Positions 21,122 through 29,321 of a stretch of DNA of 64,000 nucleotides are shown here, in pieces. The DNA is from Pseudomonas abieticivorans (lineage in GTDB: Bacteria > Pseudomonadota > Gammaproteobacteria > Pseudomonadales > Pseudomonadaceae): the NCBI RefSeq assembly GCF_023509015.1, contig NZ_CP094975.1, forward strand, positions 5,077,501-5,141,500, given 5' to 3'. The translations under genes and the position numbers were made by a program. Within the stretch, counting starts at the first letter, position 1; each line of letters opens with the position of its first letter. The notes under the pieces were generated by a model. It made no database searches. It was not told the origin of the DNA and was given only the letters and a program-made list of their open reading frames with translations.

Positions 21122-22863
21122 GAGTTTGATCCTTGCAGGATGAAATCGAGATCTCTCTGCCTTAAATATTCGACCGCCGATTCCTGGATGCGTTCTAGGC
21201 ATTCCAGAATGTCTTCGTAAGCGTGGTCCAGGGCACCATCGAACGGCATTGTGCCATCGATAATTATAACGATTGGCCGAATTTTAGCCATCTCCCCATG
21301 AACCTTGTCGAGGAACGGTGCTCTGGGCCGAGGCGTCACTACCTTGGCGATTGGGAATCCTACGCGAGGCGTCAGCCGAAAGCACATGAACCACTTGACC
21401 GAAGACCACATTCTATCCAAAGCATGCAGGGAAATGCTTTGGTCCCAAGGAAGCGTTGCTGCTATCGCTCCGTCAGTCCAAGCAATGCCAGCAGCCGATC
21501 CGCTAAGAGGGAGTGTGATCTTGCTATCAGGATGCTGATCTGTAAAACCTGCCCCCGATACCAGCGACAAGCTATTCATCGTTCCTGAGCGTTGTGCGCC
21601 GATTGCTACCCGAATGGTGTGATCCTCGAGGGGGGCGGTGTACCAACGACCTTGATATTCCGCCAGCTTCGCCTTGACACCAGCATGGAGAACCTCCGTG
21701 GCGTCATCGATCAGCGCCGGGTATGTTGTGAGCTCCTTTCTTAGCTGATGCGTCACCTGGCTGCGTGATCTCCGCACCTCTTCGTAAATTTTTTCGATTG
21801 GTGCGTCGAATTCCAGAAGGTTTAAACGACATCTGAGCGGGATTTTTATTATCCGGCCAACAGCTCGCGTGTGGATCTCGCCAGTGCCAGAGACAATGGC
21901 ATTGATGATTGAGCCAAACCAATGCTTCGGCTTGCGCGGGCCGGGAGCGACCTCAGGACTGATTCCCAACGCGATGGTTGTTGTTCCAGGATAGATCAAC
22001 CGCTCCTCGTCAAAAGGCCATGCAGGAAGGTTGGACATTAGTCCACCGTCGAAAAAGCGGCCTGAAACGTAGCGTTCCAAATTCTCCGTACTGCGTCGAA
22101 ATTTTAATCCCCAAGGACGGAAAATGACTGGGAGGCAAATCGAAGCGGCAACGGCGTCAGCCACTGGTGTGTCTGGGGTGCGTTCGTAGCAAAATAGCTC
22201 CAAGCATTCTCCAAGAATGTTCGTGGAGATAATTTTGAGGGGTAGCCCGCCATGATCCTTGAGGTCCCGGAAGGTGATGTTCTCTTTTTCTACGCCCAAC
22301 TTAACTCGAATCGCGCCGTCAATGAGCCGGCGAACCGCTTCAACCGTTGAAATTCCTTGAGACATCCATCGAATCCCCCAGCACATGGCTAGGACCCCGA
22401 TTGTTGAGCAAATCGCAACAATCTGGGCGATGGTTGGACATGTCGTCAGTATTCCAAAGAAGCACATCAACACGATGAGCGGATATGGTGCTTTGGGTAG
22501 GCGGCTAACGTGATGGGAAATTTTTTTGAGGTAATAGCTTTTTAATTCCCGCAGACGATCCGGAAGCGCCCGGCCAATAGTCAGGATCCGCCAAGCTTTT
22601 TTGGAGAAGATGTCTGTCGCTCTGTAGATGCCAAAACGAGGGGTAATGGACTGAAAAAGATGCGTTTTACTCTCAGGATCCACCAGTTCCGCACCGGTAT
22701 AACCGGCCGCGATGAGTGCAGCGATCATAGACCCAGCAGACGTGCCGGCAACACCCTTGATATCCAGGTTAAGGTCGTTGATAGCGAGCAACGCTCCTGC
22801 ATGGACTACCCCTTTCGCTCCACCACCTTGAAAAGCGAGAAAAACGGGATATCTACTTTCCAT
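21112..22863 (-). CDS. Patatin-like phospholipase with membrane hairpin and C-terminal extension
   Basis: A 583-residue putative lipid acyl hydrolase. The patatin elements are complete: oxyanion loop FQGGGAKGVVHAGAL (12-26), nucleophile elbow AGTSAGS with Ser42, and catalytic DGG at 272-274 in FFDGGLMSNLPAWPF. Two hydrophobic stretches (about 127-163) interrupt the domain and may anchor it in the membrane. About 180 residues beyond 400 form an extra domain whose segment ITLPLSGSAAGIAW looks loosely like a GAF-type sensor core; that is a weak resemblance. It is longer than CapV-type CBASS patatins (about 350). It is divergent from the kinase gene. Its substrate and role are not known; a membrane-damaging effector is plausible. 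Confidence 0.85.
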   Translation of the reverse strand: MESRYPVFLAFQGGGAKGVVHAGALLAINDLNLDIKGVAGTSAGSMIAALIAAGYTGAELVDPESKTHLFQSITPRFGIYRATDIFSKKAWRILTIGRALPDRLRELKSYYLKKISHHVSRLPKAPYPLIVLMCFFGILTTCPTIAQIVAICSTIGVLAMCWGIRWMSQGISTVEAVRRLIDGAIRVKLGVEKENITFRDLKDHGGLPLKIISTNILGECLELFCYERTPDTPVADAVAASICLPVIFRPWGLKFRRSTENLERYVSGRFFDGGLMSNLPAWPFDEERLIYPGTTTIALGISPEVAPGPRKPKHWFGSIINAIVSGTGEIHTRAVGRIIKIPLRCRLNLLEFDAPIEKIYEEVRRSRSQVTHQLRKELTTYPALIDDATEVLHAGVKAKLAEYQGRWYTAPLEDHTIRVAIGAQRSGTMNSLSLVSGAGFTDQHPDSKITLPLSGSAAGIAWTDGAIAATLPWDQSISLHALDRMWSSVKWFMCFRLTPRVGFPIAKVVTPRPRAPFLDKVHGEMAKIRPIVIIIDGTMPFDGALDHAYEDILECLERIQESAVEYLRQRDLDFILQGSNSWL

Positions 22864-23102
22864 AGCTTCAACCTTGGTTCATTCCAATAGAAGGCAACTT
22901 TGCTCGAGATGGCGCGCGCGCCTGCCAGGAAGCTAGGTTTACGCGGCGCTTGGGTGTTCGGCATCTGTCTTGAGGATGCAAAATTGTATTCTATGTGCTG
23001 GCGATCTGCTATAGATTTAGATGTTTCGACGGTCGCCTGAATACGCGAGTTGGAGCTCTTGATCGGTTGCGCCCTCCCTAAAAACTTGTCCGTGGTGGAA
23101 AT
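22864..23102. promoter_or_regulatory. Divergent promoter region, patatin / kinase
   Basis: A 239-base AT-richer gap between the two divergent operons. It must hold both promoters, although I cannot fix -35/-10 boxes with confidence. No clear operator palindrome is seen. Confidence 0.5.
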
Positions 23103-24230
23103 ATGCAAAAACCAGAGGTGCTGGATACCCCCGCTACCCGCCTAATAGGCATGGAGTTGGTAGACGGATGGATTGTCGAGGAGCTTCTGGCCTGTGGGAG
23201 AGCCAGCTCGGACAGCTCCGGCGGTACCTACTCCATTTCCTATCGCGTTCGAAGAGGAAACTCGGTGGCTTTTCTTAAGGCCCTAGATTTGGATAGTGTC
23301 ATTAGGGACGACGGGGACGATGATTTCTTAGGCAGCATCAAGCGTGCTACCCAAGCGTTTGGCGATGAAAAAACGCTTAACGAACTATGTGCAAAAAGCC
23401 GGATGCGCCAAGTGGTCACGATCCTAGGACATGGAGATGTAAAAATTGACCGAAAGCCGGAAGACCACATGCCTCGCGTGGCTTACTTAATACTTGAGCT
23501 TGCCGACGGCGGTGATGTCCGGAGCCATGTCGCTAAGATCTCAAGCGACGACTACGCAAAAAAATTCAGCTATTTGAAGGATGTGCTTTTAGGTATTGGG
23601 CAGCTTCACAGCGAGGGGATAAGCCATCAAGACCTCAAGCCTTCGAACGTAATGGTGTTTAGCCTTGCAGGAGCAAAGATTGGCGATCTAGGGCGTGCGG
23701 CTGTCCAGGGGTATGGTAACAGCGCGTTTGAGCATTCCAGTGTTGCGGGTGATTTCAGCTACGCTCCCCCTGAGCAACTTTATGGCAGTGTGCCTACTGA
23801 GTGGATTGATCGTAGGCAAAGAGCAGACCTCTACCAGTTCGGTTCACTAGTTGCGTTCCTCCTGTTTGGGGTAACAGTTAACACGATCGTTAAAGAGCTT
23901 CTGCCGCCTGCTGTGGGCCCGAAGCACTGGTTTCCCAGTGAAGGGGGAAGCAGTAGTTATGCCCAGGCGTTACCCTATCAGGAGGCTGCTTTTTTTGAAG
24001 GTTTGCAAAACATTAAAGAGGCGTTACCCGCCTGGGCCGCCGACAAGGTGATTGGCCTAATCACTCAATGTTCGCATCCTGACTACACAAAACGCGGCGC
24101 AAAGCAGATCCTTGGAAAAGGGGATCAGTTGGGGTTGGGCCTGAATCGTTTTGTGAGCGCTTTGGAAAATCTGCGAACAGAAGCAAAAAAGCAAGCGATC
24201 CTTGAAGAAAAAAGGCAGAAAAAACTATGA
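23103..24230 (+). CDS. Hanks-type Ser/Thr protein kinase
   Basis: A 375-residue soluble eukaryote-like kinase. The ATP-binding Lys is in VAFLKAL (K59). The catalytic loop is HQDLKPSN (175-182, Asp177), the metal motif is DLG (195-197) in place of DFG, and APPEQ (221-225) replaces APE. The glycine-rich loop (CGRASSDSSGGTYS, 31-44) is long and irregular. There is no membrane segment, PASTA or sensor domain; the last 60 residues are charged and helical. It overlaps the TPR gene by four bases (ATGA). Most catalytic residues are present, so activity is likely. Target unknown. Confidence 0.88.
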   Translation: MQKPEVLDTPATRLIGMELVDGWIVEELLACGRASSDSSGGTYSISYRVRRGNSVAFLKALDLDSVIRDDGDDDFLGSIKRATQAFGDEKTLNELCAKSRMRQVVTILGHGDVKIDRKPEDHMPRVAYLILELADGGDVRSHVAKISSDDYAKKFSYLKDVLLGIGQLHSEGISHQDLKPSNVMVFSLAGAKIGDLGRAAVQGYGNSAFEHSSVAGDFSYAPPEQLYGSVPTEWIDRRQRADLYQFGSLVAFLLFGVTVNTIVKELLPPAVGPKHWFPSEGGSSSYAQALPYQEAAFFEGLQNIKEALPAWAADKVIGLITQCSHPDYTKRGAKQILGKGDQLGLGLNRFVSALENLRTEAKKQAILEEKRQKKL

Positions 24231-25867
24231 GCTTTGGCAAGGAAGAGTCTGACAGGAAAGTCATACCGCTTTGGGATCAGTCGAAACTGGCCTCATCTCT
24301 GGCCGAAAATTCAGCAATTCGGTCTCCTAAACATCAAACTTCGGATGTTTCGGAATCTAAAAGACTGATGGCGGAGTTCTCGAGTTCTTCGAAACTGGGT
24401 ACAGCCATCGAGCTTCTGAACTCTGCCAAGCTTGAGAATAATAACCAAGGAGCGCTAATTGCGTCTCGGCGAGTCATTGAGGACGGGAGCTTGCCAGCGT
24501 CCGTCCTTTCTTTGGCGCGGAGCACACTCGAAAATGAACAGGATCCCGGGCAGACGGCGAAGCCTAGAGATCGTATAAAAGCTCTTCGAAAATGCCTTGT
24601 AGCTAGCCCTAAGAATACGCTGGCGTGGGTGGATTTGGCGCGTGAATATATTTCTCTAGGACAAGGTGAACCTGCTGAGCGGGCTATGAGTGTAGCACTT
24701 GGTTTGGCCCCAACTCATCGGTGGGTCTCACGGGTTGCGTCCAGGCTATTCATCCATCTCGGGGATGTCGAACGATCACATTTTTTGTTGGCTCGCCATC
24801 CAGCGGTTAGGAGCGATCCCTGGATCGCTTCGGCCGAATTATCAGTCTCTCAAATGATCGGAAAAGTTAGCCGAAATCTATCCTCCGCTCGGAGAATTCA
24901 TGAACTGGGGTTACACCCTAAGCATACCACCGAACTCGCTAGTTCGTTAGGAACGTTGGAGATCGAAAGTGGCGCAATCAAACGCGCAAAGATGTATATT
25001 CGCGACTCGCTTTTGCATCCGAATCGAAACACCCTCGCCCAAGCATTATGGGCTGAACAGAGGCATGACATTAAGTCGGATCATCACTTACAAGTCCAGA
25101 GTTTAGAAATTGCGTACGAAGCTAAAGCAAGAGAAAGCTATATTCAAGGTGACGCTGAACCAGCGATCGCACACGCTTTAGATTGGTTGGCCGCCGAGCC
25201 GTTTTCAAGCAAGCCGCCGGTGTTGGCAAGTTATATCGCATCGTTGGATGATCGATACGAGCAAATTATAGAAATAACGAAGCAGGGGTTGGTAGCGAAC
25301 CCAAATAATTCACTTTTAAAACTGAATCGTGCATACGCGGAATTGGCAATGATTACCCCGTTGCACCCAGTGGAAGAAGATAGTGCAAAGCTTGATGGGT
25401 GGATTTCACTATTTAATGAAGAGTTGAGAGAGGGTGGCTCACACCACGCACAAGCATTGGCCAACTACGGGATGCTTTGCTATAGAATGGGTATGCTCGG
25501 AGAGGGTAGAAAGTACTACGAGGCTGCCGAGAAAGTCTGTCAGGCTGAAAGCTACCGAGATCCAGTGCTGTGCACTATTTACCATGCGCGGGAAGCATTA
25601 TTGGCAAAGGCTGAATGGGCTGTCACTATACTAGAGCGGGCGCGTGCGGTGACTCAAAGAACAACAGATATTGGAAAGCTCGAAGGGTCTGACAGCTTGG
25701 ATAAAGTGAATCGGCTATATTCTAATCCTGATAATTATCGAGCAATATTCAAAATGCCCATTCGCTCAAATATCAAGCCTGTCGACCCGTTGGTGAATTT
25801 GGAGTTTGCGGATTCAATTTACGATGGGCTAAGTTTTCATCTCCCGGATGGCTTCAGTCGTCGCTAG
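24227..25867 (+). CDS. TPR-repeat protein coupled to the kinase
   Basis: A 546-residue, mostly helical protein. Degenerate tetratricopeptide repeats are visible around 115-185 (KALRKCLVASPKNTLAWVDL, then GEPAERAMSVALGLAPTHRW), about 300-370 and about 400-445 (ANYGMLCYRMGMLGEGRKYY). The first 60 residues are polar and probably disordered. There is no signal peptide and no enzymatic motif. Its start overlaps the kinase stop, so the two are made together; it may be the substrate or scaffold of the kinase. Base composition is clearly more AT-rich than the flanking Pseudomonas genes. Confidence 0.85.
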   Translation: MSFGKEESDRKVIPLWDQSKLASSLAENSAIRSPKHQTSDVSESKRLMAEFSSSSKLGTAIELLNSAKLENNNQGALIASRRVIEDGSLPASVLSLARSTLENEQDPGQTAKPRDRIKALRKCLVASPKNTLAWVDLAREYISLGQGEPAERAMSVALGLAPTHRWVSRVASRLFIHLGDVERSHFLLARHPAVRSDPWIASAELSVSQMIGKVSRNLSSARRIHELGLHPKHTTELASSLGTLEIESGAIKRAKMYIRDSLLHPNRNTLAQALWAEQRHDIKSDHHLQVQSLEIAYEAKARESYIQGDAEPAIAHALDWLAAEPFSSKPPVLASYIASLDDRYEQIIEITKQGLVANPNNSLLKLNRAYAELAMITPLHPVEEDSAKLDGWISLFNEELREGGSHHAQALANYGMLCYRMGMLGEGRKYYEAAEKVCQAESYRDPVLCTIYHAREALLAKAEWAVTILERARAVTQRTTDIGKLEGSDSLDKVNRLYSNPDNYRAIFKMPIRSNIKPVDPLVNLEFADSIYDGLSFHLPDGFSRR

Positions 25868-26104
25868 CTTTTAAGGGTAAGTGCCACGTCAGATTAAAGT
25901 GGAGTGGGCCTGTACCATGGCGGGTCTCCATATATCGAGGTCACAGAGCTAATCGATTGGACCAAAAAGCGCTTGAGATTCAATGTCAATCGCGATGTTT
26001 GCAGTCGCTTTAATCTCATCTGCTCGCTGTCTAACCAAGCGGGGCCCTGAAGCCCCGCGATAGCATTGCCGCTTCTCGAAATCGATGCTCACTACGGTTG
26101 AGAG
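25868..26104. other. Intergenic region with hairpin
   Basis: No gene seen. A 7-bp GC hairpin GCGGGGC/GCCCCGC lies at 26039-26058, but no T-run follows, so termination is uncertain. Confidence 0.5.
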
Positions 26105-27625
26105 TTAATGTGCTGTCAGTCTCAGAAACGGATTGTTCTCCAGCAGGTTATCGCTGAGCACCTGTGAGTCCTTCAGCAGATATCCGTTGAGTTTTCCACG
26201 CTTGCGAGGCCCCTGCACGTGGCACGTCCAGATATTCTGGCCATCAGCTCTGCGCTGGTGAAGATTCAGTTTTTCAAAGTGCTTTTGCACTCTTAACCAG
26301 GCTTCCGACCTTCACCGTGGTTACATTCCGGTAGGCGCTCCGAGGTGTAGCGCTGGAAGATTCCTGTCACCAGAAAGTACGTGGCGTTGACGGTATGCAC
26401 TTTCGCTTGGCTGTCATTGATGATCAGCGAGTGGTTCTGCAATCCGGTTCGCAGCCAATCCACGAACTGGTGACCAAGATTGTCATTGTTCTCTGGGGTT
26501 GTCACCGGCTCGCTGGAAGGTGTGTCACTAAGCTCGAGCTCGGGCGTTTCAAATAGCTCCAGGAGAGGCCCTAGATAGTCACTGTCATCGGTGTCGGAAG
26601 GACAGGGCACCGGATGTTTGGGCCGGTTCGCATTGGCTGATGCAGGGTCGGCCGCTGTCGGTGTGGCGTTACCGGTACCGGGCGAGGTTGGCGGTTCTGC
26701 GGAGTCGGAGGTGACCTCAAGGACTGTCTCGAGGGTGCCGGTGAAAATGGGCGGCCGGATTTCATCCGCCCAGATCAATGAGGGCTGAAGGCGCAGGAAG
26801 GTGAACTGTTGCTGCCAATCTTCATCGGTGACCGCGGCGATCCAGATCGCCTTGCCATCGGGCGTAGCCTCGACCAAACCGTGCGACTGCAGTTCATCGA
26901 ACATGGCGATGTTGGAGGAGGGGATGCCATCCACGGGCTGGGCCAGCAGGTAGGCCCGCAGCTTGTCCGTGGCGGTTTTGCTTACCAACCACAAGTGCTC
27001 AGCGGTGAGCCAGCCGGCGGCGCCAGGCTGATTGAGCTTGAACTCGTTTTTCACCAGGTTACGCAGGCCGCTGAGAGGTGGTGCTGCAGGGAGTGTATGG
27101 GTGCCTGCAGGGCCTTGCTGGGGTTGGCGCCGATGTGTTCTGTGCCGTCGAGACGCGATCGGCCTGCAGTACCAGCTCGCCGAGGATGCCGGCGTGCTCG
27201 TAGTGGTTGGACAGCAGGTACAGCAACTTGCCCCATAGCGCTGGATAACCACTGAGCCAATCGAGGATGGCGCGGTCCAGCACCTGGGTGTACAGCAGAC
27301 CGGCAGCGACGCCGTGCAACTGGTAATCGCCGCCCTTCAGGTAGCGAAAACGATAAGGCTGATCCAGGAGGCCATGCCAGGGGTGCCAGGGTTGGCCGTC
27401 CTGGTATTCGACCTGCAGGTCGACGGCGATCTTGCCGATGTCGTGGAGCAGGGCGCCGTAGGCAACCCTGGCACTCCATGCATCGGCTTGGGCCGCTTGG
27501 TATTCCGGGGCGGCACCGCTGGGCAGCAGGTAGGACTGGCGCGGCTTGAGGCTACAGGCCACCAATTCCAGGCCATGATCGAGCATGCCGCCGGGTAGGC
27601 ATGGTGGTAGCTTTCACTGGCCGGC
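26105..27625 (-). pseudogene. MobH-type (TraI_2) conjugative relaxase, decayed
   Basis: This is the remnant of the relaxase found at the end of clc/PAGI-2-type ICEs. Pieces in different frames run in order: PASESYHHAYP (about 27620), LDHGLELVACSLKPRQSYLL and ALLHDIGKIAVDLQVE (HD-like core, 27586 down to about 27110), SGLRNLVKNEFKLNQ through ATPDGKAIWIAAV and a proline-rich linker to YFLVTGIFQRYTSE (about 27080-26330), then QKHFEKLNLHQRRADGQNIW to the end. At least three frameshifts separate them (near 27590, 27060-27110 and 26300), and the N-terminus is missing. It is not functional. Confidence 0.82.
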
Positions 27626-28690
27626 AACTGCTGGACTCATCGAACCTAGGAACAACATCGGTAACACGACAAACATCGCCCCCATCACGTATTCAATAAC
27701 CTGCGCTGTCACAGTCCCGTCTATGAAACCGGAGGTTGGAAGCGACAATAGCGTCTGGTCAGTCGCAGACACCTGGTTATACAAGGTGTCCAGCATGCTC
27801 GAATCCACCCACCGAGCCAGCTCCCACCAAAACGTCAGCATGTGCAAAGTGAATAGCGCGAACGTGACTGTCATCAACGCCTTCAACTGGTAGGTGCTGA
27901 TCAGCAACACCAGTGGCAGGCTGATGATTGCACCCAGGATCAGGAACGCTTGCACCATCGGCAGTGCCGCCCGTAACGCATTCATCGCCGGAAAATTGCT
28001 GAATGAGCCAAGCGCCAGGCCAGTATTCGTGGCCAGGTTGTTCAAGCCCTTGGTGATCGAACCGCCTCGGGCGTTACTGCAATAGTCCTGGAGCAGGCCG
28101 GGGGACATGCTGATGGGCTGCTGCCGCGGGCTGACCAATTCGCGTAGCGTGGCATCTTCAACCTCGGTGTTGGTACATCCGGTCAACCAGCCCTCCAGGT
28201 GAGAGATCAGCGAGGGGTCAACTTCGGCAAGCAGGCGTGCTCGCAGACCCACATTGGCATCGCTCCACCATTGCTTGCAATTGGGGTAGCCCGCCCCGTT
28301 GGCCAACTGAGGCAACGACGTGTCGCGAGCCTCGTCGTAGGGCCATGCGACCCTCGGCGTTCGCGATCGGTCGGTATCGTAGTAGCCCGCCGTATTGAGG
28401 AGGTAACTCGAGCCAATCCAGGACGCGTCGTAGCTTTGCGCCTTGTCGAGCTCTGGCCGATTGGTAAACAGCCGCGACCGCGAGTAGCCGTAGCAGTCTC
28501 GAGTGAAGTCCGCGACCTCCTGCAGCAATACCTGATTGCTGATGCGGGAGCTGTCGATCTACATGCGCATTTCGCGGATATCGGGTGCGCAGGGTATGGT
28601 GGCCGTGGCAGCGGCGGTAATGCCCTTGCTCAACGCATGCACGAGGAACCACCACACCGGTACGTTCGCCGACTTGGCGCCGATCGTGTT
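27614..28690 (-). pseudogene. TraG-like ICE conjugation protein, N-truncated
   Basis: The C-terminal part of a TraG-type membrane protein of integrating conjugative elements. It reads from SANVPVWWFLVHALSKGI (about 28680), through CAPDIREMRM, an in-frame TAG at about 28560, IDSSRISNQVLLQEVADFTR, to four or more C-terminal membrane helices (ILGAIISLPLVLLISTYQLK and VMGAMFVVLPMLFLGSM) and the stop at 27614. The N-terminal portion is gone where the istB remnant begins. Downstream it abuts the relaxase remnant. From 28528 down to 27614 the frame is open (304 codons). Confidence 0.72.
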
Positions 28691-28697
28691 AAACGTT

Positions 28698-29075
28698 ATG
28701 CCCCAAGGCCTTGATCCAGCAACTGAGCAGCGGCCAGTGGCTGCGCGCTGGCCTGAACCTGATCATCGGCGGGCCGACGGGTGTAGGCAAAACCTGGCTC
28801 GCCTGCGCGCTGGCCCACAAGGCTTGCCGGCAGGTTACAGCGTGCGATACCTGCGCCTACCGCGTCTGATGGAAGAACTGGGCTTGGCTCACGGCGACGG
28901 CCGCTTCGCCAAATTGATGGCCTGCTACGCTAAGACTGACCTGCTGATCCTGGACGACTGGGGGCTTGGAACCGTTTACCGCTGCGCGACGCCGCGAAAT
29001 GCTCGAACTGCTGGACGACAGCTACGGCAACCGCTCGATGCTGGTTACCAGCCAAATGCCGGTGGAAAAGCGGAT
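28698..29075 (+). pseudogene. IS21-family istB remnant
   Basis: A fragment of the IS21 helper ATPase. In shifting frames it gives ALIQQLSSGQWLRAGLNLII, Walker [41 protein letters not shown], Walker B DLLILDDWGL and SYGNRSMLVTSQMPVEK. It has several frameshifts and no istA or terminal repeats nearby. It marks the break where the TraG-like gene lost its N-terminus. Confidence 0.82.
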
Positions 29076-29321
29076 TTTCCCAATAGCCGCTGATACAGCT
29101 CCCTTGCGATCGTCCCGTCTTGGAACATATCCGGCATTGCACTTGCAACTTTGTAATTGCGTTCCCGGAGGTCAAAGCTTCGACATGTCGATACGGAAGT
29201 ACTGTTGTTCTTGGCGATCTGGAGTTTTCGGCAGTAACCTAAAAGTTAATATTTCTTAAATTGTGCCATTGTTGCTTTGCTGCTCGTTGTGGTAGCGTTC
29301 CTCAACGTTGAGGGCACGAAC
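29076..29321. other. Leader region of the giant-gene operon
   Basis: About 245 bases without a clear gene. Minus-strand codons at about 29065-29175 read like a short protein remnant (MPDMFQDGTIARELYQRLLG) of unknown origin. The AT-rich stretch 29240-29275 (AAAAGTTAATATTTCTTAAA) is the best place for the operon promoter. Confidence 0.45.

Noticed and set aside
21112..22863. A CBASS system centred on the patatin
   Set aside because: No CD-NTase, Cap2 or Cap3 gene is nearby and the patatin is much longer than CapV.
29065..29175. Minus-strand peptide MPDMFQDGTIARELYQRLLG as a gene
   Set aside because: No start, stop or ribosome site gives a complete gene; at best a remnant, so it is noted only in the leader region.
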